Below are positions 45,162 through 50,042 of a stretch of DNA of 50,042 nt, in pieces (positions within the stretch are counted from its first letter, which is position 1; each line of letters opens with the position of its first letter). The DNA is from Planctomycetota bacterium (GTDB lineage: Bacteria > Planctomycetota > Planctomycetia > Planctomycetales > Planctomycetaceae). A program made the translations under genes and the position numbers. The DNA is taken from contig JAFEBS010000061.1 of assembly GCA_018242525.1 (NCBI GenBank), forward strand, positions 1 through 50,042. The letters run 5' to 3'. The notes under the pieces were generated by a model. It was given only the letters and a program-made list of their open reading frames with translations. It did not search any database and was not told where the DNA came from.

Positions 45162-46874
45162 TCATTTTATCCCACGTGCGGCGGCATCCTCCGCGTGGAT
45201 TTGGGCGCGGGCCTTCCACAGTGATTCCAGAACCGCGTCGACGTATTTTTCCTCGGCGAAGGGACTCAAGATATAACTCTTGAGCGCCACCATCGGTTCG
45301 CCATAATCGGTCTCGCGATAGCAGTCGGTCAGCGAGATGACGACTCCCTCGCCCTTTACCGCGTCCGCCTGGACCAGGTGAAAGATGCGTCGATTGTATT
45401 CGTTGTGGGCCAGCAACTGGTCGCGGCAGGATGCGTCCTTCAACTCGTGTTCGATGATGCTGAATGTATCGATGCCGTCCGGATAGACGCGGAACAACGT
45501 CACCGGCCCGAAATTGCCGCGATTGCAGATGGTGGTGGCGGCGTGTCCTTCCAGATGCTCCCGCAGTTCCTCAGCCATCGCCACCACATGCCCGAGCAAG
45601 GCCCGCAGTCCGTTCTTGCCGAACAGCCGCAGGTTCGCCAGGGCCGACATGGTGCCGCTGCCGCTGCGTGACGTCTCCAGCGTGTACCGCCCCGGATGAT
45701 AATGCCCGTCGTGAAACAGGTACGGAGTATCCGATTGCTGACGCGAGATCAGCTCCAGGTCGTGCGAATTCTTGAGCAGAAACAACGTCGAAACGTACGG
45801 ACAGAAGCCCGTCTTGTGGAAATCAATGCCAATCGAATCGGCGAGCGGCAGTTGTTGAATCCGCCGCCGGGTTCCCGCCAGCGCCCGCACCGTTCGATGG
45901 CGGAAGTCGAGCGGATTGTGTTTGAAATCGTAGTCATTGAAAACGGACCAGGCCCAGCCGATCACGGCATCGGCGTGAATGTGCGGCTGATAATCCAGCC
46001 GGAATTCGTCGACCAGCCGGTCGCGAATCTCCCGCACGGCCGCCAGGTCGTCCAGGCCGAAATGGTCGGTGGTCCCCATTGTCGCCACGATGGCGGCGAT
46101 TTTGCCGCCACTTTGCAGGACTTCGCGAGCCTTCGATTCCAGCAGGCACGTCTGCATCTCGTTTTCGGGTGAGCAGGGAACGTGGATGACGTTGTCCTGT
46201 CCCAGGCCCAGCCAGTTGGCGACCGTCAGGCAGGCATAGTGTGCCATCTCGGAACAGAGAATCACCGCCCGCTCGCGCATTCCGCCCCGTCCACTGCCGG
46301 GACACGCCTTTTCCAGGCCCAGTTTCACACCGTACAGAATGGTGGCGGTACCCCCGAACGTGAAGAGGCCCGCGGACGTCTGGGGATCGTAGCCGACCAA
46401 CGCCGCGGTCATCGACGAAACTTCCACTTCCGCCACCGCGACCTGACGCGATGACTCTTCGCTGACCAGATTTGGATTGTAGATTGACGGCAGCAATCCG
46501 CCGATCACGCTGGCAATTGTCGGCGGCGGGACGACATTGATCTGAGCCCGCGGATGTCCCCAGATGAACAGTCCCGACAGATGCTGCACCAGCATCTGTG
46601 TCACCTGCTCCAGCGGTCGCGGTGCATCATCCACCCGGGACAGCCGGGCCGCGTCATAATCCAGCGTGACCGGTTGTCCCAGCAACGGCGACACCGATTT
46701 CATGGCGTCGAGTTGATCAAGTGCACGCAGGATGGAAAACACGAAATAGGCATCATGCACCCGATCCGACACCGGCTGCGGAAACGCCTGTCGCAACGAC
46801 GCGACAAGTTCAAGATACGGCGACGTCATCAATCCATCCCGGAAGTTCACATGTTGTTCGACGGCCAACGGCAT
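45162..46874 (-). CDS. Pyridoxal-phosphate-dependent decarboxylase (group II)
   Basis: 570 residues. The PLP lysine lies in SIGIDFHKTGFCPY (about Lys352), HIHADAVIGWAW gives the Asp and the cofactor-stacking segment, and FTFGGTATILYG is the phosphate-binding part. These mark the group II amino-acid decarboxylases (glutamate, tyrosine, aromatic or diaminobutyrate type). The substrate cannot be fixed from sequence, and the protein is longer than most bacterial members (about 480) because of N-terminal helical extension. A start at 46829 is possible; neither start has a strong ribosome-binding site. No neighbour links it to a pathway. Confidence 0.9.
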   Translation of the reverse strand: MPLAVEQHVNFRDGLMTSPYLELVASLRQAFPQPVSDRVHDAYFVFSILRALDQLDAMKSVSPLLGQPVTLDYDAARLSRVDDAPRPLEQVTQMLVQHLSGLFIWGHPRAQINVVPPPTIASVIGGLLPSIYNPNLVSEESSRQVAVAEVEVSSMTAALVGYDPQTSAGLFTFGGTATILYGVKLGLEKACPGSGRGGMRERAVILCSEMAHYACLTVANWLGLGQDNVIHVPCSPENEMQTCLLESKAREVLQSGGKIAAIVATMGTTDHFGLDDLAAVREIRDRLVDEFRLDYQPHIHADAVIGWAWSVFNDYDFKHNPLDFRHRTVRALAGTRRRIQQLPLADSIGIDFHKTGFCPYVSTLFLLKNSHDLELISRQQSDTPYLFHDGHYHPGRYTLETSRSGSGTMSALANLRLFGKNGLRALLGHVVAMAEELREHLEGHAATTICNRGNFGPVTLFRVYPDGIDTFSIIEHELKDASCRDQLLAHNEYNRRIFHLVQADAVKGEGVVISLTDCYRETDYGEPMVALKSYILSPFAEEKYVDAVLESLWKARAQIHAEDAAARGIK

Positions 46875-47191
46875 ACGGATCAGTGTATCCAGTCAGGCGG
46901 AGAGTGACACCAACAGGCGGCCCGGTGTTCAGGGCAATCGTCTTTTAAAAGTGGGATGGCTGGAGTTGGTCCACATCGAGTTGCTCATATCTGGGGGCGA
47001 GCAGTCTGCCCGTTGGTCTGATTGACCGCCATTTGAAAAATTGCGATGACCCAGGCTCGGTGTTCCTCCACCCGAAAATCACTCCATACGAACGACCGCA
47101 GATTCCGGCCGACCGTTGAATCGTCAGTGTCATCGGCTACGATTTCCTGCAGGTCGAAGTTCGGGTTTTGGCGATTCAGGAGGATTCTTTC
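46875..47191. other. Divergent intergenic region
   Basis: The stretch between the decarboxylase (minus) and the dienelactone hydrolase (plus). No gene, repeat or strong palindrome was seen. The AGGAGG at about 47179 is the ribosome-binding site of the hydrolase. Both promoters should lie here, but none was assigned. Confidence 0.6.
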
Positions 47192-47974
47192 ATGGTACGG
47201 TCGTTGGTACTTGGGTTGGGCGTGTTGCTGGCGGTGACTTCGGTCGAGGCTGCCGTGCAGACGAAGCAGGTGACGTACAAGCATGGCGATCTGGATTGCC
47301 ACGGATTCCTGGCGTGGGATGACGCCGTTGAGGGACCCCGGCCTGGAGTCCTGGTTGTTCACGAATGGTGGGGGCTGGATGCCTACGCCAAGCGCCGGGC
47401 CGAAATGCTCGCCAAACTCGGCTACATTGCGTTCGCTGCCGACATGTACGGTGAAGGGAAGACTGTCACGCATCCCAAGGACGCGGGCGAAATGGCAGGC
47501 AAAGTCCGGATGAACGTGGAAGACTGGAAGAAGCGCGGCACCGATGCGCTCAACGTGCTGACGTCACAGCCACAATGTGACAAAACCAAAGTCGCCGCCA
47601 TCGGCTACTGCTTCGGTGGTTCCACCGTACAGCAACTGGCATTTGCCGGAACCGATCTGAAGGCGGTCGCCAGCTTCCACGGAGGTTTGGTGCAGCCCAC
47701 GGCCGACCAGGTGAAATCCACCAAGGCAGAAATCCTGATCTGCAACGGTGCCGACGACAGCTTCATCCCCGCCACGGCCATCAAGTCGTTCCGCGCGGCA
47801 CTCGATCAGGGCGGCGCCAAGTACAACTTCATCTCGTACCCCGGCGCCCGGCATAGCTTTACCGTCCCCGAAGCCGACAGCCACGGCCTGGACGGATTGA
47901 AGTACAACAAGGAAGCCGACGAGAAGAGTTGGGCCGACATGCTGAAGCTGTTCAAAGCCAAGCTCGGAAGGTAG
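47192..47974 (+). CDS. Dienelactone hydrolase family protein, exported
   Basis: 260 residues from the ATG at 47192 with AGGAGG at ideal spacing (the frame from 47168 lacks a site). A signal peptide (about 1-21, ending VEAA) precedes an alpha/beta hydrolase domain. VVHEWWGL and the nucleophile elbow GYCFGGS (catalytic Cys), NGADDSFIP (Asp) and ARHSFT (His) give the complete Cys-Asp-His triad of dienelactone hydrolases. The export signal suggests a periplasmic enzyme of unknown substrate. The TAG stop is formed by the first bases of R4 copy d. Confidence 0.93.
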   Translation: MVRSLVLGLGVLLAVTSVEAAVQTKQVTYKHGDLDCHGFLAWDDAVEGPRPGVLVVHEWWGLDAYAKRRAEMLAKLGYIAFAADMYGEGKTVTHPKDAGEMAGKVRMNVEDWKKRGTDALNVLTSQPQCDKTKVAAIGYCFGGSTVQQLAFAGTDLKAVASFHGGLVQPTADQVKSTKAEILICNGADDSFIPATAIKSFRAALDQGGAKYNFISYPGARHSFTVPEADSHGLDGLKYNKEADEKSWADMLKLFKAKLGR

Positions 47975-48093
47975 CCCTGTCGCTCCGCGACAGGTCGCGA
48001 GATTGCAGACAGCCCCTTCAAACCAGTTCCTGCTGATTTGCTTTCAACGCCTTTCCGCCCATCGCGCTGCCTGTCTCGGAGCGACAGGGCTAC
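47971..48093. repeat. R4 element, copy d (123 bp), supplying a stop codon
   Basis: The element starts GTAGCCCTGTCGCTCCGCGA; its TAG (47972-47974) is the stop codon of the dienelactone hydrolase gene. Orientation is opposite to copies a-c. It sits between the hydrolase and the HD-domain gene. Confidence 0.92.
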
Positions 48094-48191
48094 CGTGATT
48101 TCGTCGCTCCGCCGACGAGATACTTGTGGCCAACGCTCGGAAGAAAGAGATTTGGTCGGGACTCTGCGGTGACGTCGTCCCCATGACTTTT

Positions 48192-48728
48192 TCACCACGC
48201 CTGCTCCTTCGTCAAATCGATCCCCCAGTCATCGAGTACAAAGCTTGGGACGATTCGAAAGGTTGCGCGGCCGTCGGCCCATTGGATCGTCTCGGGCAAC
48301 TTGGCGACATCTGTGCACAGACGGCTCGGATGCGGCGTGATCCCGACCCGGCCAAGATCCAGGCGGTCCGAGTCCCAGCAGGTTTGAATTGTCACATCAG
48401 GATGCGTTCGCTCGCATGTGTGTCCTTCGCAGGCCCGGTAGAGCAACCCGAATTCGAGATCACCGAGATCGAAGACGCTGCCACGCAGTTCCCCAGCAAA
48501 AAGGGCGGCCCGTCGACCATGCTCGGGATCGGTCAGTTCGTTGATTCGTCGCGAGTCGTGCAGGACGGCGAACAAGGAAACAACCTCGGCGTTGGCTCCT
48601 GTGACTTCCGCCAGTCGCAGAGCATTCTCAAGAACCCTGGCCCAATGCGCAACGCCGTGATCTCCACCAAGCGGCAACGCATAGTCCTTGAGGATCGCTT
48701 GTACGATTGGTTTCAGTTTCACGATCAC
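48192..48728 (-). CDS. HD-domain phosphohydrolase-like protein
   Basis: 178 residues with a GTG start at 48728 (GAGGA seven to eight bases upstream). The conserved metal ligands of HD hydrolases can be followed: D-H-G-V-A-H (24/28), LHD (57-58), EGH (103) and WDSDRLDLGR (119-121). Such proteins hydrolyse nucleotides or related phosphates. The C-terminal 40 residues are not part of the domain. It is convergent with the hydrolase gene, with R4 copy d in between. Confidence 0.82.
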   Translation of the reverse strand: MIVKLKPIVQAILKDYALPLGGDHGVAHWARVLENALRLAEVTGANAEVVSLFAVLHDSRRINELTDPEHGRRAALFAGELRGSVFDLGDLEFGLLYRACEGHTCERTHPDVTIQTCWDSDRLDLGRVGITPHPSRLCTDVAKLPETIQWADGRATFRIVPSFVLDDWGIDLTKEQAW

Positions 48729-48771
48729 GAATCATTCCTCACTTTTCGTGTGTGCAGTATGCTCGCAGCAG

Positions 48772-48874
48772 GTAGCCCTGTCGCTCCGCGACAGGTAGCG
48801 AGATTGCAGACAGACCCTTCAAACCAGTCTCCGCGGATTCGCCATCAACACGCTTCTGCCGATCGCGCTGCCTG
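48772..48874. repeat. R4 element, copy e (truncated, right arm missing)
   Basis: Starts GTAGCCCTGTCGCTCCGCGA and follows the R4 consensus to GCGCTGCCTG at 48874, where GCCGGGGTCG follows in place of the closing arm. That next segment resembles an R6 arm, so an R6-type element may have replaced or interrupted the right end. Confidence 0.85.
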
Positions 48875-48891
48875 GCCGGGGTCGTGGACCT

Positions 48892-49330
48892 TCATTTATC
48901 ACTGATGCGAGGCTCATACCAGACCGCATACGCCAATCCAGCATCGCCATCACATTCGACGCGAAGTTCCAGTTCCTTGACGTCACGGATATTCACTTCG
49001 CATTCCTCGCTTGTATCCCACTTCGTGAATGGCTTTGACTTGAAAAGAGTGATGTCATCGCCCATCACCACAAATGTCAGTGGCGACGAATCCGAATTAC
49101 GAATATCGGCAATCCCGAATTTGGCGCGAAAAACCTGCTTTTTCAATTTGCCAATCGAATAATTTACGCTGGCAAAACCGTCCGTTGGTGGATGAGTATA
49201 GATTCCCTTGGGGGAGGGACGATTCGCCAGCCAAATCTCCCGACTTCGTTGAGGCTTCTTGCCCGAAGGAAGCCGCCGTCAAACAGAAGAGGAGAGTGAA
49301 GGCGACGACGAAGCATCGATTTGGAGGCAT
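48892..49330 (-). pseudogene. Frameshifted exported NPCBM-domain gene
   Basis: An ATG at 49330 opens a signal peptide (MPPNRCFVVAFTLLFCLTAAS). About 25 residues on, protein-like sequence moves to another frame: PKGIYTHPPTDGFASVNYSI (about 49200-49150) continues without a stop into KKQVFRAKFGIADI and ends AVWYEPRI at 48892. That second part is a typical NPCBM carbohydrate-binding module (K-G-I-x-x-H-P, then F-A-x-x-G-I-D/A, ending W-x-x-P). One base gained or lost near 49210-49270 would join both parts. The N-terminal third of the module is also missing, so this is likely a broken and shortened gene. A sequencing error cannot be excluded. Confidence 0.65.
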
Positions 49331-49509
49331 TTGAGATTCCAGAGAATGGGGTTTCCACCAAAGCGAGGGAGACCACCGTGGAGTCGCAGGGTCTTCCGTG
49401 ATTGTCAACTCTGAATGTGCTTCAATGCTAACGTTATGAAGACACGAGCGGCAACCCTGGCCGTCAAAGCTGACTCAACGATACCTGTGGCTTTGGCGTC
49501 TCTGGGAAG

Positions 49510-49632
49510 GTAGCCCTGTCGCTCCGCGACAGGTAGCGAGATTGCAGACAGACCCTTCAAACCAGTCTCCGCCGATTCGCCTTCAACGCGTTTCCGTCCA
49601 TCGCGCTGCCTGTCTCGGAGCGACAGGGCTAC
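49510..49632. repeat. R4 element, copy f (123 bp)
   Basis: Complete copy in the same orientation as copies d and e. Arms GTAGCCCTGTCGCTCCG and CGGAGCGACAGGGCTAC; interior close to copy e (CAAACCAGTCTCCGCCGATT). Confidence 0.92.
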
Positions 49633-49744
49633 CAGCGGTTGTCGCGCATTTCAACATATTCGAGTGAGCCGATGGATTCGATATGTCCAACCACTCAATG
49701 AATGCGGCGGGCGAAGTCACCAGCGGAACCCGGAGAGGCATTTG

Positions 49745-49883
49745 CACCACGGAGTCACGGAGGGCACTGAGAACAATGAGGTCGACGTTGGCGTGGCAAC
49801 AGTCGTGACATCACCATTAGTCCGAATCCGAGAATCAGCATGTGGACGACGAAGTGCTCCGTGCCCGCCGTGACTCCGTGGTG
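49745..49883. repeat. R8 inverted repeat (139 bp)
   Basis: Perfect 16-base arms CACCACGGAGTCACGG (49745-49760) and CCGTGACTCCGTGGTG (49868-49883). The interior (ACTGAGAACAATGAGG...) shows no gene. Such CACGGAG repeats are common between planctomycete genes. Confidence 0.8.
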
Positions 49884-49907
49884 AAAATCTACTTTCCGGT
49901 TTACGTC

Positions 49908-49984
49908 GTGAGCCGCACGGCACAAGCCGCGGGTGCATTCTCACTCGTACCCGAAGAACCCGCGGCTAGCTCCGTGCGGCTCGC
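49908..49984. repeat. R3 palindrome, third copy (77 bp)
   Basis: Arms GTGAGCCGCACGGCACAAGC... (49908-) and ...GGCTAGCTCCGTGCGGCTCGC (to 49984) with several mismatches; loop TGCATTCTCACTCGTACCCG as in the copy at 4487. The arms are more worn than in the other two copies. Confidence 0.88.
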
Positions 49985-50042
49985 GAAGTAAGTGCCATTG
50001 GGTGAACGCCGTCGGGACAAAGCCATCGTTTAAAGCAGCTGT

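Larger units (their letters stand above)
49331..50042. other. Repeat-filled right edge
   Basis: No gene was recognised. It contains R4 copy f (49510-49632), the R8 palindrome (49745-49883) and R3 copy 3 (49908-49984). The frames of 60-75 codons at 49664 and 49717 read through the repeats. The sequence after R3 (AAGTAAGTGCCATT) matches that after the R3 copy at 4563. Confidence 0.6.

Noticed and set aside
46945..47133. Minus-strand ORF of 62 codons upstream of the hydrolase
   Set aside because: Weak start, no domain, lies across the probable promoter region of two divergent genes.
47971..49632. Possible CRISPR or tandem array from repeated GTAGCCCTGTCGC words
   Set aside because: The repeats are 123-base palindromes spaced 700-800 bases apart with genes between them; no short regular spacers.
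49664..49944. Two short ORFs at the right edge
   Set aside because: Both are made mainly of R8 and R3 sequence.

Overview
The window looks like chromosomal DNA of a member of the Planctomycetota (Planctomycetales-like). The evidence is the secreted protein set: a DUF1549/DUF1553 cytochrome next to a DUF1501 protein, a DUF1080 protein, PQQ-type beta-propellers and a very large haem-c/LamG/propeller fusion. The wide gene spacing filled with palindromic repeats fits the same group. No rRNA, tRNA, CRISPR array, transposase or integrase was seen. Taxonomy is inferred from gene content only.

Layout. 1-4.2 kb: left edge inside a palindromic repeat, then a 1321-residue secreted cytochrome c fusion (- strand). 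4.7-14.7 kb: a tight five-gene minus-strand operon, in transcription order WGR-DUF4132, MoxR-type AAA+ ATPase, DUF5682, VWA protein, and a protein with two decayed SWIM-type zinc fingers. This is one of two candidate systems of special interest; it resembles the MoxR/VWA ATPase-adaptor systems linked to regulated or conflict functions. 15.2-17.4 kb: two exported beta-propellers. 17.5-19.2 kb: a short-chain dehydrogenase overlapping a stand-alone 2-oxoacid-dehydrogenase-type acyltransferase. 19.5-24.0 kb: the DUF1549/DUF1553 + DUF1501 pair. 24.1-26.2 kb: a hotdog thioesterase and a BchE-like cobalamin/radical-SAM protein.

26.2-31.8 kb: the second candidate system, a type VII (Esx)-like operon on the minus strand: a WXG100-like protein, a 206-residue helical protein, a 76-residue helical protein, a possible 20-codon ORF, and a 1441-residue EssC/FtsK-like membrane ATPase. 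32.2-37.0 kb: FGGY sugar kinase, methyltransferase, photolyase and a STAS protein. 37.0-38.7 kb: a repeat-rich zone with a decayed reading frame. 38.7-40.4 kb: DUF1080 protein and a two-gene nucleotidyltransferase module with overlapping genes. 40.7-45.1 kb: a MacAB-like tripartite export operon (ATPase, permease, membrane-fusion protein). 45.2-46.9 kb: PLP decarboxylase. 47.2-48.7 kb: dienelactone hydrolase and HD-domain protein. 48.9-49.3 kb: a frameshifted NPCBM-domain gene, then repeats to the right edge.

Between the genes are at least eight families of imperfect or perfect palindromes (called R1-R8 here). R4, a 123-bp unit, occurs six times, and in two places its first bases form the TAG stop codon of the neighbouring gene. 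Several families recur at distant points in both orientations and are nested in one another, which suggests a mobile, possibly REP/MITE-like population whose mobilising enzyme is not in the window.
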